A stretch of DNA of 64,000 bases, from the NCBI RefSeq assembly GCF_030413615.1, contig NZ_CP129236.1, forward strand, positions 3,642,001 to 3,706,000. Direction: 5' to 3'. Under the pieces are notes generated by a model. That model saw only the letters and a list, made by a program, of their open reading frames with translations. It was not told the DNA's origin and did not search any database. Positions 45,265 through 53,403 of the stretch are shown one piece after another. Every line of letters begins with the position of its first letter. Positions within the stretch are counted from its first letter, which is position 1. A program made the translations under genes and the position numbers. The DNA comes from Planococcus shixiaomingii. Lineage in GTDB: Bacteria > Bacillota > Bacilli > Bacillales_A > Planococcaceae.

Positions 45265-45461
45265 ATAACTATCATCAGAAAGGTTTTGATGATGAAGAAA
45301 AAGAAGAGAATGAGGAAGAAGAGAACTTAATGGACATATTAGATTTATTTATTGATGATGAAAATAGAAAGTTAGAAATGGTGTTTGAGCTGATAGATAT
45401 TCTTGATTTAGAAGTAATAAAGGAAATGAAAGTGAAAATTGACAACAGACTTACGAATTAA
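45238..45461 (+). CDS. acidic C-terminal extension in the -1 frame of the orphan gene
   Basis: The -1 frame is open from inside the orphan gene through its stop and reads GHEHYQEDINNYHQKGFDDE, an acidic stretch, then a helical NLMDILDLFIDDENRKLEMV to a TAA at 45461. It has no good start of its own (an ATG at about 45331 follows purine-rich sequence). It is either a frameshifted continuation of the gene or reached by programmed slippage at 45231-45237. Confidence 0.45.
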
Positions 45462-45513
45462 ATATTAGCTAAAACTAGAAGGGCAGAAGTTTTTGTAGTA
45501 TGGCGGAAAAATT

Positions 45514-45553
45514 AAAAGACCAGTAGCCTCCGCATTAAGGTTACTGATCTTTT
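45514..45553 (+). terminator. terminator after the orphan gene
   Basis: The stem AAAAGAcCAGTAgCCT / AGGtTACTGaTCTTTT is imperfect but long, and sits about 50 bases after the -1 frame stop. Confidence 0.7.
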
Positions 45554-45689
45554 AAAACCCTATGCAAAATAAAGCTTAAAATTGATACAAATTATCTCTT
45601 AAAGTGACAGTATATACGTGATACAAACTATTTGAGTAATTGAATCGATGCCCTTTGCTTTTCATTTTATCAACTATCTGTTATTCTAA

Positions 45690-45804
45690 AAAAGAATTAT
45701 TTTTGTTCGTTTTCAGATTGAGAAGAAAGTTTGTTTTTCGTCTAAGGTATTTGAGCAAGGGTAGTAACACATTGTGTGGATAGCCGCACTAGGAGGCAAC
45801 AATT
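45690..45804 (+). promoter_or_regulatory. probable cold-shock 5' leader of the csp gene
   Basis: More than 100 bases of AT-rich, pyrimidine/purine-tract sequence precede the csp ATG with AGGAGG near its end. Cold-shock genes of this family usually have a long untranslated leader that controls translation at low temperature. I infer it from position only. Confidence 0.4.
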
Positions 45805-46005
45805 ATGGAACAAGGTACAGTTAAATGGTTTAATGCAGAAAAAGGTTTTGGATTTATCGAGCGTGAAGCAGGAGATGACGTATTCGTACATTTCTCAGCA
45901 ATCCAAAGCGAAGGTTTCAAATCTTTAGACGAAGGTCAAAATGTAACGTTTGAAATTGAACAAGGACAACGTGGCCTACAAGCTACTAACGTTCAAAAAG
46001 CTTAA
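45805..46005 (+). CDS. csp: cold shock protein (CspA/CspB family)
   Basis: This 66-residue OB-fold protein binds single-stranded RNA and DNA and acts as an RNA chaperone. RNP1 is KGFGFIE at residues 13-19 and RNP2 is VFVHF at residues 26-30, both intact. Length matches the family exactly. AGGAGG lies about ten bases before the ATG, and a clean terminator follows. Confidence 0.96.
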   Translation: MEQGTVKWFNAEKGFGFIEREAGDDVFVHFSAIQSEGFKSLDEGQNVTFEIEQGQRGLQATNVQKA

Positions 46006-46015
46006 TAATAGCTAA

Positions 46016-46048
46016 AAAAAGACCCTACATGTGTAGGGTCTTTTTTTA
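46016..46048 (+). terminator. terminator of the csp gene
   Basis: The perfect stem AAAGACCCTACA / TGTAGGGTCTTT is followed by TTTT. Confidence 0.9.
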
Positions 46049-46134
46049 TGTGCTTAAATTTGGGGTTAACTACTTCCGTGAACTGATTTTATCATATGGA
46101 ATGAGAGATACTTTATAACTAATACTTAATTAAC

Positions 46135-46231
46135 CGTTCGTAAAAGTACACCTTTACGAACAGTTCAAAAACAACAAAAAACAAATAAAAAAAAACGTTC
46201 GTAAACGTGTCAAAACACTTTGTGAACGTTC
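46135..46231. repeat. pair of inverted repeats built on CGTTCGTAAA
   Basis: Hairpin 1 has arms GTTCGTAAAAG (46136-46146) and CTTTACGAAC (46152-46161). Hairpin 2 has AACGTTCGTAAA (46194-46205) and TTTGTGAACGTT (46219-46230) with an inner GTGT / ACAC. A related sequence, AACGTTCGAAAAGTACGCG, appears at about 48603-48621. No gene lies within, and the rest of the 46048-46577 gap shows only the terminator at 46478. Confidence 0.6.
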
Positions 46232-46477
46232 GCCGATTCACACATACTTTCACAAACAGTTGTCATGTATAAGCATTGAAAGGAGTTATTTTCTAAGGTG
46301 AAGTAAATTTGTCTACTTACGCCTCGCCAGCAAGATCAAACGGATTATTCGAAAAGGAGGTTAGTGTACATACAACTTCGATATTGCTTATTGTGTCCAG
46401 TATATGATTCAGAAGCTGACCTTTTCTGAGTAAACAGAATTAGGCGGTCACTTTTACCGTTATGTTGCATATAAATT

Positions 46478-46526
46478 AAAAAACCCCTAACATCCCTGTT
46501 AAAATAAGGCTGTTAGGGGTTTTTTC
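46478..46526. terminator. terminator resembling the dispersed repeat hairpin
   Basis: The arms AAAACCCCTAACA and TGTTAGGGGTTTT with T-run include CCTGTTAAAATAAGG in the loop, nearly the same as CCTGTTAGGATAAGG in copy B at 52213. It ends the GNAT gene on the minus strand. Confidence 0.75.
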
Positions 46527-46577
46527 TATAGATTATATATATTTGCAGGGATAGCGAAACTAACAATTCCCCAGGAA

Positions 46578-46853
46578 TTAGGTAGCTAGAACATCTCTGT
46601 ACTCTGCATAGGCAGCAAACTGAGTTTTTGCGAACGGACAATGAGGTACAATTTTTATCTGCCCTTCTCTAGCATAGTCAACGACTTGTTTTACCAATTG
46701 CTCTCCTACCTTTTGTCCGCGCAGACTTTCGCTGACATAGGTGTGATCAATGATGATCAATGCAGGTGTCGCGGGAACAAAGTGAATCTCGGCATCCGGA
46801 CTTTCAGCATGTTCGCCAATATAGTATGTATTTTTTCCACGTTTGATTTCCAT
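46578..46853 (-). CDS. small GNAT-like acetyltransferase (YjdJ/Gcn5-like)
   Basis: This 91-residue protein is of the short GCN5-like type. It covers the central acetyl-CoA-binding motif (LRGQKVGEQLVKQVVDYARE, about residues 47-66) and ends with PHCPFAKTQFAAYAEYRDVL, which is typical of this small subfamily. Its acceptor is unknown. I choose the ATG at 46853, which has AGGGGGG eight bases upstream, rather than the GTG at 46862. Confidence 0.85.
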   Translation of the reverse strand: MEIKRGKNTYYIGEHAESPDAEIHFVPATPALIIIDHTYVSESLRGQKVGEQLVKQVVDYAREGQIKIVPHCPFAKTQFAAYAEYRDVLAT

Positions 46854-47065
46854 CCGTTCCACCCCCCTTTACCTATTGAAGTTTTCTCACAAAAAGGTAT
46901 ATTATTTGAACGGTCCTATCGCAGTCGGTATATTCGGTTTTCCGACGGCATGATCGTCTTTCATTGCCTATTGGAGCTCTCCGCTTGAACATCATTCGAA
47001 AGAAGTTTAAAATCCACCTGTCGCTAAGCGATCTGTACAAAGTGTTGGCAATAACTCAAATTCCG

Positions 47066-48157
47066 TTATTTGGTCGTAAAGACCGTATAAACAACAAAAA
47101 AGATTAGTAGTTCAGTCAAAAGAACCAATACAGAAACTGAAACGATTAAATTGAAACCCAGGAAAAAAGTTAAAATAGCGAGAAACAAAAGCAAATGCCA
47201 TACTTGCAGCCGATGTTCAGGCATACGATACTTATGGAAAACAGCTGTCGTCGCTAAGAAATAAACAAAAGCAGTACTAAATGTCAAAATCAACAAAAAG
47301 GTCGGTTCTACTTCGTATAAATAGCTCATCTGAATGACTGCAGCAAACAAACTTAAAGACATCAAAATGAATAAGTGCCCATAAATAATGACCTGTCCGG
47401 AAGTGACAGCCTCTTTATCGATTTTCTTTTCAAGATTGTCGAAGTATTGCCACCACATGGCAATGATCACTAAAAACGCAAGGAAAATAAGGACCACTTC
47501 GCTCCATAAGAACGCTTCCGTCTCGAATATAGCAACGAGGCTGACAATTGATTCCCCAAACAAAATAATCGTCAATAACCCGAATCGTTCCAAAAGATGC
47601 GGCGTATTGACCGGCACTTTCTCCAAATGCTTTCTGTTCAAGATTGGAATTAAGATATCTATAATAATCCCCAAATACAAGATAAAATACCTTAGCCAAG
47701 AATCGAAAAAGACGGATAAAAGCGAAATGAATATTCCGATGAGAAAACCGTACCCCAGGCGTTTAGCCACGACGCGGCTTGGACCTTTCAAGGAACGGAT
47801 TGTATAAATATATTGAAGAGCGGTTACCATACGGACACCAACATATCCGATAAGGAACGGGATATAGTAACTGTCAAAATCAGGGGATAGGCTGGCTGTT
47901 AATACCACCATAAAAAACATCTGCAGAATCATAAACAGGCGATGGGAGAGCCGATCTTCCCCGAAGCGGTTCGTATAAAGTGTCTGGCCAACCCATGACC
48001 ACCAGATCGGGATGAAAATCAAAACAAATTTGAACAAGTATTCCCATGGAATTATTCCATGTTCCAAATGCAGCAATACATGCGTAGCTTTCGCTATTGC
48101 CGCAACAAAAATCAGATCAAAAAACAATTCCAACCATAACACTCGTTTATGGATCAT
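47066..48157 (-). CDS. ltrA: low temperature requirement A (LtrA) family membrane protein
   Basis: This 363-residue protein has about ten hydrophobic segments over its whole length and the LtrA family start (LWLELFFDLIFVAAIAKATH). It also has the conserved LLERFGLLTIILFGESIVSL near residue 187. LtrA was named in Listeria for growth at low temperature, but the biochemical role is unknown. A perfect palindrome lies just upstream. It is a lone gene. Confidence 0.9.
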   Translation of the reverse strand: MIHKRVLWLELFFDLIFVAAIAKATHVLLHLEHGIIPWEYLFKFVLIFIPIWWSWVGQTLYTNRFGEDRLSHRLFMILQMFFMVVLTASLSPDFDSYYIPFLIGYVGVRMVTALQYIYTIRSLKGPSRVVAKRLGYGFLIGIFISLLSVFFDSWLRYFILYLGIIIDILIPILNRKHLEKVPVNTPHLLERFGLLTIILFGESIVSLVAIFETEAFLWSEVVLIFLAFLVIIAMWWQYFDNLEKKIDKEAVTSGQVIIYGHLFILMSLSLFAAVIQMSYLYEVEPTFLLILTFSTAFVYFLATTAVFHKYRMPEHRLQVWHLLLFLAILTFFLGFNLIVSVSVLVLLTELLIFFVVYTVFTTK

Positions 48158-48194
48158 TAATTATCACTCCAATTACTCTTTTTCAATCCGCTAT

Positions 48195-48208
48195 AGTGAT
48201 TAATCACT
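48195..48208 (-). promoter_or_regulatory. perfect palindrome upstream of ltrA
   Basis: AGTGATTAATCACT is a perfect 14-bp palindrome 38 bases before the ltrA start, a likely operator for an unknown repressor. Confidence 0.5.
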
Positions 48209-48735
48209 TGTGGCATTGGTTTTAACTAAATTAAACGGCTAAACGAATTGATGTCCGTTTAGCCTCTAGTTAAGACCTGTATTTAGTTCGAATTTCGTCT
48301 CCTCTATTTCTATAAAAGGATATGTTCTTTTCCCTTCCTTCCTTTTCTGTTTTTAAGTTCTACCTTAGAAAAGAAAATTCCTACTTGAAAAGAAAATAAA
48401 TTATATATCCTCTTTTTGAAAATGATTATAGCCTTATTTATTAATTGCTGGGCTTATTATTAGGAGTTTAGTTTTTCTCTATTGATTAAAAGGCGGGTTC
48501 ATTCCTTAACAAAATTACTTTATGGATTCTATACCGAAAATAATGGATAGTGTTCAATTTCATTCGGAACTATTTTGCTAGAGCATATGGGCATTTCCTG
48601 AAAACGTTCGAAAAGTACGCGTTTATAGTCAAATAGAGAGAAGATAAGCTTTGATCAGCCTCTTCTCTCCCTTTCTATTTGTGCCTCTTCAGAAAAACTG
48701 CTGATACGGAAGCTCATTTTCAATTATCAAGAAAA
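48209..48735. other. AT-rich intergenic region between ltrA and MFS gene
   Basis: No gene is seen. A perfect 9-bp inverted repeat GGCTAAACG / CGTTTAGCC (about 48236-48263) and a longer stem GAGAGAAG / CTTCTCTC (about 48634-48672) lack clear T-runs. A piece like the CGTTCGTAAA repeat lies at 48603-48621. Confidence 0.4.
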
Positions 48736-48775
48736 CAAAAAAACACCCCGCTCTTTGCAGGATGTTCAATATATT

Positions 48776-50008
48776 TTATAAATCTGCTCCCTCGTATGCT
48801 TCAGAACCTGAAAAGCTTTCTTTTCGATCCATACGATAGCTGGCATATGCCAGGCCGGAAGCAATCAGTGCACAAATACCGCCAGCCCAAGAGAGATGGA
48901 CGTAACCACCATTTGCTACTACATATCCTCCCAGTGTTGCACCCAGTGCAATGCCAATATTAACGGCTACAGGCGTTAGGGAAGAAGCGAAATCTTTAGC
49001 TGCAGGGAAATACACAGTCGCCAAGTTCATCAAATACAATTGAATTGTCGCATTCATGGCATAGATCATCACTGCCATCAGCATCAAGCTGACTAGTCCG
49101 GCTAAAGTGGATTCCATTGTAAAATATAAGGAACCTAAAATAACTGCTTGGACAATAAACACATAGCGCAGCTTGCTGACGCCGTTGCGGCTGGCGATTT
49201 TTCCGGCCAGCACATTACTGAAGATAGAAAACGCTCCATAGGCCAGCAAGATTACACTCACATAGCTTGTAGGAATTGCCAATCCTTCTTCCAAGATCGG
49301 CGTGATGTACGTATAGATCGTATAGGTTCCCGCGATTGAAAATGTCGGGATAAAGAAAGCCAGAATCATACGCGGGTTCGTCAGCAATCCCAGTTGTTCT
49401 TTCGCTGACGCTTTTTGCACCTTCAGTTTTCTTGGCAGGATAAAGATGCTCATTACCAAACTGATGACGCCTAAGAGCGTTGTGAACCAGAAAGTCAATT
49501 GCCAGTTGCCGAGCTGCCCAATAAGTGTTCCTAAAGGCACTCCAATGACGTTAGAGATTGTGAAACCGGCGAAAATCAATGCGATAATGGGGCCTTTCTT
49601 GCTTTCCGGCATGATATCGCTGGCAATGCTCATCGACAGCGCCACCAACACACCGCTGACAACCGCAGTGATGACTCTCGAAAAGATTAACAGTTCATAA
49701 GAGCCGGATAATGCGCTGATTATATTCCCGACAATGAACAAAGAAATCAACGTCAGCATCAATGGGTATTTGGGGAATCGGCTGACATAAGCCGTCAAGA
49801 CAGGCGTCCCGATTGCATAAGCGATGGCAAATCCGGATACCAGGGTACCCGCTACAGCTAGGCTGATGTTCAAATCGGAGGAAACTTCGGTCAACAGGCC
49901 GACGATTACAAACTCACTCGTACCCATGACAAAGGTCAAAAGCGTCAGTGTAAAAGCCAGTACTTTCTGTTTTGTTGTTAACGCATCTTTTTCTAAAACT
50001 GTGGTCAT
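48776..50008 (-). CDS. MFS transporter (DHA1-type efflux)
   Basis: This 410-residue major facilitator has 12 hydrophobic segments and the DHA1 start motif MGTSEFVIVGLLTEVSSDL, as in AraJ/NepI-type exporters. The motif A-like turn is weak. I choose the ATG at 50008, because AGGAGTG lies nine bases upstream. The GTG at 50020 overlaps that site. It follows an ArsR-type gene, and each of the two genes has a copy of the same operator, so the exporter is probably induced by the compound the regulator senses. Substrate unknown. Confidence 0.88.
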   Translation of the reverse strand: MTTVLEKDALTTKQKVLAFTLTLLTFVMGTSEFVIVGLLTEVSSDLNISLAVAGTLVSGFAIAYAIGTPVLTAYVSRFPKYPLMLTLISLFIVGNIISALSGSYELLIFSRVITAVVSGVLVALSMSIASDIMPESKKGPIIALIFAGFTISNVIGVPLGTLIGQLGNWQLTFWFTTLLGVISLVMSIFILPRKLKVQKASAKEQLGLLTNPRMILAFFIPTFSIAGTYTIYTYITPILEEGLAIPTSYVSVILLAYGAFSIFSNVLAGKIASRNGVSKLRYVFIVQAVILGSLYFTMESTLAGLVSLMLMAVMIYAMNATIQLYLMNLATVYFPAAKDFASSLTPVAVNIGIALGATLGGYVVANGGYVHLSWAGGICALIASGLAYASYRMDRKESFSGSEAYEGADL

Positions 50009-50096
50009 GAAAAAATTCACTCCTAATTTTTAATTCCTTGTACATATGAATGAATTCTTCCATCCCTACTCCAAGCTTGAACTTTCGAATATAGAT

Positions 50097-50116
50097 ATAT
50101 CTAAAAAAATCGATAT
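50097..50116 (-). promoter_or_regulatory. second ArsR-type operator, ahead of the MFS gene
   Basis: ATATCTA, six bases, TCGATAT: the same arm length and spacing as the site ahead of the regulator gene, with one base changed in the left arm. Confidence 0.6.
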
Positions 50117-50145
50117 GAGAGATAAAAAAAAGGCATGGCGCTGCC

Positions 50146-50469
50146 TTAAATTTCTTCATTGATGAACTGGGCGATTTTCGCCAATGTCTCTTCGTTTCGC
50201 CTGTAGTATGTCCATTGACCATAACGCACAGCTTCAAGCAATCCGGCTTTTTGCATGAGCGACAAGTAGTGGGAGACGGTTGATTGAGAAAGATTCACTT
50301 TTTCTTGAATATCCCCGACACAAACGCCGCCTTCGATGCTTACCTCCTTAGGCAAATGCGCTTGCTGTGCTGGGAAATTCTTCTCTGGTTCCCTTAGCCA
50401 TTTCAAAATATTCAAGCGGGTTTCGTTTGACAACGCTTTGAAAATATCTAATACATTTAAATTATCCAT
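50146..50469 (-). CDS. ArsR-family transcriptional regulator
   Basis: This 107-residue winged-helix regulator has the DNA-recognition helix in VNLSQSTVSHYLSLMQKAGLL (about residues 59-79). It holds one cysteine (Cys50 in GGVCVGD) and lacks the CxC pair used by metal-sensing ArsR proteins, so it probably senses an organic compound or redox state. It is directly upstream of the MFS exporter on the same strand, and palindromes lie before both genes. Confidence 0.88.
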   Translation of the reverse strand: MDNLNVLDIFKALSNETRLNILKWLREPEKNFPAQQAHLPKEVSIEGGVCVGDIQEKVNLSQSTVSHYLSLMQKAGLLEAVRYGQWTYYRRNEETLAKIAQFINEEI

Positions 50470-50480
50470 GTACGCATCTT

Positions 50481-50500
50481 ATATCGATTTAATTCGATAT
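50481..50500 (-). promoter_or_regulatory. ArsR-type operator ahead of its own gene
   Basis: A perfect inverted repeat ATATCGA / TCGATAT with a six-base spacer lies 12 bases upstream of the regulator start. Confidence 0.65.
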
Positions 50501-50769
50501 GTCAATGCATTTGAATTGAAAGTGAGTTCTTAAAGCCAAGAAAATCAGGCTGCTTATCGAAATATGGATCCTATTTTATGAAACATAATATTTTTAAATT
50601 TGCTTCTTATAGCTGATCCATTATTTTATATCTACTTAAATAATACGTTCTCGTAAAAGAAAGTTATGCATTCTAAACAAAAAGGCATATAAAAATGAGC
50701 TTGGGAATGCATCTCCAAGCTCATAGTATGATGATGTCCGTCAGTTTAATACCCAATTCGTTCATTCAT
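50501..50769. other. intergenic region with one minus-strand terminator
   Basis: The stem ATGAGCTTGG / CCAAGCTCAT at 50694-50722 has its T-run on the minus strand and ends the small gene at 50770-50958. Nothing else is seen. Confidence 0.55.
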
Positions 50770-50958
50770 TTAAAACATTCCACTTTGATTGTTATGCTGT
50801 TCAACGTCTCGTAGAGCACCTGCTTCAGCTAAATTCTGGTTTAAAGTCTTTTCCGGTTTATTTAAGCTATATTTCCTTCGAGTCAAAACATCCACAAGAA
50901 AACTGCCTAAAAATAAAGCCGCAAAGGAACCCCAAAAAATCCACATCATCCAATGCAT
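50770..50958 (-). CDS. 62-residue single-pass membrane protein
   Basis: The ATG at 50958 (MHWMMWIFWGSFAALFLGSF) has GGAGG seven bases upstream. One membrane helix (residues 3-22) is followed by a basic and polar tail. A longer frame to 51048 lacks a ribosome binding site. Function unknown. Confidence 0.6.
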   Translation of the reverse strand: MHWMMWIFWGSFAALFLGSFLVDVLTRRKYSLNKPEKTLNQNLAEAGALRDVEQHNNQSGMF

Positions 50959-51117
50959 ATATTTTCCTCCTCTCATTTCAGTCATCACTTCCGTCGCCCA
51001 CTGTCTCTCTATAATTTTAATACGGTTTACAGCTAAAATAAGTTTCAATAATCTCTATTTTCAGAATCAAAACTCATGTTTTGTTACGAGTCGATTAATA
51101 AATCCCTAAGATCCATA

Positions 51118-51156
51118 TAAAAAAGCCATCACCCATTAATAAAAGGTGTGGCTTCT
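51118..51156 (-). terminator. terminator of the metallo-hydrolase gene
   Basis: On the minus strand AAGCCAcACC / GGTgaTGGCTT is followed by TTTTATATGG. Confidence 0.65.
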
Positions 51157-51195
51157 AAGGAGGCTTTTCTGCGCTCCGGCAGATTCTTCTTATGG

Positions 51196-52053
51196 TTAAT
51201 TGTCGTTTTCATCCACAAACTTCCCATGGTCCGGGATGGCTATTTCCTTAAAGTGTTCTGCCAGATTCGCGAGCCCGTTCTCCAGGTATTCCCCGCTCAT
51301 CGGCACCCCGTGCCCTGTGAGAGCCAGCCGCGGCTGCAGTTCAGCAAGCTTTTTCACCGACAGTTCTGCAGCTTCCCAGTCCGGCGTGAAGTACACCGGC
51401 GGGCCGCTGATTTCGAGCTCCTGGGTGATTACCTTGTACATCGAATCCTGCTTCACTGCGACGAATGCATCGCCGGCGATGAGCGCTTTATCCGATTTCC
51501 GGAAGAGCGACACATGCCCTTCCGTGTGGCCCGGCGTATGGATCCAGCGCCAGCCCGGCATTTCCGGCACCGTGCCGTCCGCCGGCAACACCCGCGCCCG
51601 AGATCCAATATTGATTGCCTCGTGCGGGAACAGTTTTGACATTTTCGCGACCATGCCGCCTTCAACAGTCATGTCCGGATCCGGGTAATCACGTTTTCCG
51701 GTGATATACGGAATTTCAAGCGAATGTGCATAGACCGGCACGTCCCATTGCTCCAGCAGGTCGATCAAACCACCGATATGGTCGAAATGTGCATGCGTCA
51801 GAATAATCGCCTTTGGCGGATTTCCATCCCCAAAGCGTGCAGCCGCAGCTTCCTTGATAACATTTCCTGATTTCGGCATACCTGCGTCAATCAGCACCCA
51901 GTCATTTCCGACACCGGGCTTTCCGTAGAAAATTACGTTCGCGATCTGGATGGTGTAGATGAATAAATCTTCCCCTATCCCAATGCCATCGTGGCTATTT
52001 AAAGAAGTCACCGGCTGAAAACGTTCAGTTGAAGAACTTCTTTCCATATCCAT
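51196..52053 (-). CDS. metallo-beta-lactamase-fold hydrolase
   Basis: This 285-residue hydrolase has the metal motif HAHFDHIGG near residue 86-94, a further His in HTPGHTEGH near 172 and the Asp in ALIAGDAFV. The fold is that of broad-range hydrolases (glyoxalase II, lactonases, thioesterases), and nothing in the sequence fixes the substrate. GGAGGG lies about nine bases before the ATG. It is a lone gene. Confidence 0.88.
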   Translation of the reverse strand: MDMERSSSTERFQPVTSLNSHDGIGIGEDLFIYTIQIANVIFYGKPGVGNDWVLIDAGMPKSGNVIKEAAAARFGDGNPPKAIILTHAHFDHIGGLIDLLEQWDVPVYAHSLEIPYITGKRDYPDPDMTVEGGMVAKMSKLFPHEAINIGSRARVLPADGTVPEMPGWRWIHTPGHTEGHVSLFRKSDKALIAGDAFVAVKQDSMYKVITQELEISGPPVYFTPDWEAAELSVKKLAELQPRLALTGHGVPMSGEYLENGLANLAEHFKEIAIPDHGKFVDENDN

Positions 52054-52212
52054 TGGTAATTCCCTCCTCTTTTAAATACATCCTCTTATCTTCCCACTCT
52101 GGCAGAAACTAAACTAGCGGATTGGCTTTGATGCATCAAACCAACCTGCAACAATCCTTTCATTTTTTTAGGAAGCGCTCCTCACAACTAATCATAGGTT
52201 TGTCTATAAATC

Positions 52213-52300
52213 GAAACCCCAACACTCCTGTTAGGATAAGGTTATTGGGGTTTCTTATATGCATCTGTGGCGACTATCGATAACCCAGCAATATATAAAC
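52213..52300 (+). repeat. dispersed terminator-repeat, copy B
   Basis: A hairpin with GAAACCCCAACA / TTATTGGGGTTTC arms is followed by TTATATGCATCTGTGGCGACT, ATCGATAACC and ATATATAAAC. It matches copy A at 42895-42980 element by element, and its loop (CCTGTTAGGATAAGG) matches the hairpin at 46478. Confidence 0.65.
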
Positions 52301-52331
52301 TTATCAACCACTGAAATTTCTTTTATAGCCT

Positions 52332-52473
52332 TCAGCCAAACACATGAAGAGGCCATCCAGATACAATGCTAGCTGACTCGGAGCGGTTCTTCTTGTTTAG
52401 GGCGGATTCTTTACTTAAAACCAGGAAGATAATCATTCCGATGATGCAGTTCAAATTAATAAAAATTTTTTCT
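52332..52473 (-). pseudogene. possible remnant of a small membrane protein gene
   Basis: A frame without a proper start reads EEKIFINLNCIIGMIIFLVL then SKESALNKKNRSESASIVSG and stops. It has a membrane helix and a basic tail, but there is no ribosome binding site and the frame is closed just upstream, so it looks like a gene end. Support is weak. The rest of the 52054-52594 gap holds only copy B of the repeat and a terminator. Confidence 0.3.
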
Positions 52474-52530
52474 TCAATTCAAAAGTACAAGCGGCAAACT
52501 ATATGAATGGTTCTACTCTCCGGACCAATA

Positions 52531-52573
52531 AAAAGAGACGAACGGTTTAAGAAAAACCGTTCGCCTCTTTTAT
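52531..52573 (-). terminator. terminator of the methyltransferase gene
   Basis: The stem AAAGAGaCGAACGGTTT / AAACCGTTCGcCTCTTT has T-runs at both ends. Confidence 0.8.
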
Positions 52574-52594
52574 GATTAAACTGCCTAGTACTGA

Positions 52595-53185
52595 TTAAGG
52601 TTTCTGTCCAACAAACTGGATTACGTGGGATAATCCATTATGAAAATCGCCTTCATGGCGGGTGACCTCGCCCATAAAGAAATGGACGATTCGCCAATCA
52701 CTGAATTCTAAAAGAAAATCTTCCGGCCGGTAGAGGAAATTGACCTCTTTTGGGCCGCCGCTTTGATAGGGAATCTGGTAGTGGGAATAGACTTCCGCTA
52801 TAAAATAACCACCCGGCTTTACGGCTTCCTTGACTCCTTTAACAGTTTTTTTCCGGACTTCCTCAGGGAAATGCCCGAAAATACACACAATCCCGTCCCA
52901 CTGGTTTTGCTGCCAATTGGCTTCTGCCAAATCGACCAGCTCCGTATCCACGTGGACGCCTTGTTTTGCTGCCAGTTTGCCCACTTTGTCCAGTCCGGCT
53001 TCGGCATAGTCCCATGCAGTGACATTCAACCCTTGTTCGGCTAAAAAGACGGCATTTCTCCCTTCCCCTTCCGCAATAGACAATACATTTCCAGATAAAA
53101 TGGGCTGTATTTCCTTCAAGAATACGTTCGGTTCGGTTCCATACACGTACTTCTCGCTTTTGAAACGATCATTCCACATGGTCAT
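52595..53185 (-). CDS. class I SAM-dependent methyltransferase (TehB-like)
   Basis: This 196-residue methyltransferase has the SAM-binding motif VLSIAEGEGRNAVFLAEQG (about residues 34-52), an acidic end of strand 2 (VTAWDYAEAGLDKV) and GIVCIFGHFPEEV as motif post I. It resembles the TehB/thiopurine group that methylates small oxyanions or thiols. The acceptor is unknown. AGGAGG stands seven bases before the ATG. It lies near the sulfur cluster but is separated from it by terminators. Confidence 0.85.
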   Translation of the reverse strand: MTMWNDRFKSEKYVYGTEPNVFLKEIQPILSGNVLSIAEGEGRNAVFLAEQGLNVTAWDYAEAGLDKVGKLAAKQGVHVDTELVDLAEANWQQNQWDGIVCIFGHFPEEVRKKTVKGVKEAVKPGGYFIAEVYSHYQIPYQSGGPKEVNFLYRPEDFLLEFSDWRIVHFFMGEVTRHEGDFHNGLSHVIQFVGQKP

Positions 53186-53351
53186 TGGATGTCCTCCTTG
53201 CTTTATCTTTGATTTTTAAGGGTTTTCCAGCGAAGCATTGAATATACTTGTTCTTTTCCTATCTTGTTATAAAAGAGGTTAAAGGAGCAAGTTTAAGGTT
53301 CCATACTGCCAATACCCAATCCTATTTTAGTTCTGCTTATCGGAATACATT

Positions 53352-53383
53352 AAAAAGGAGGCAGTCTAGGTAGCCTCCTTTCC
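53352..53383. terminator. terminator at the end of the sulfur cluster
   Basis: The stem AAAGGAGGC / GCCTCCTTT lies about 20 bases after the stop of the exporter gene. Confidence 0.7.
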
Positions 53384-53403
53384 TTTTATGCCCATGTCTT
53401 TGT

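Noticed and set aside
46194..46231. LexA-type SOS box in the GAACGTTCG repeat
   Set aside because: The central spacing and flanks do not fit the Bacillus CGAAC-4-GTTCG pattern, and no repair gene follows.
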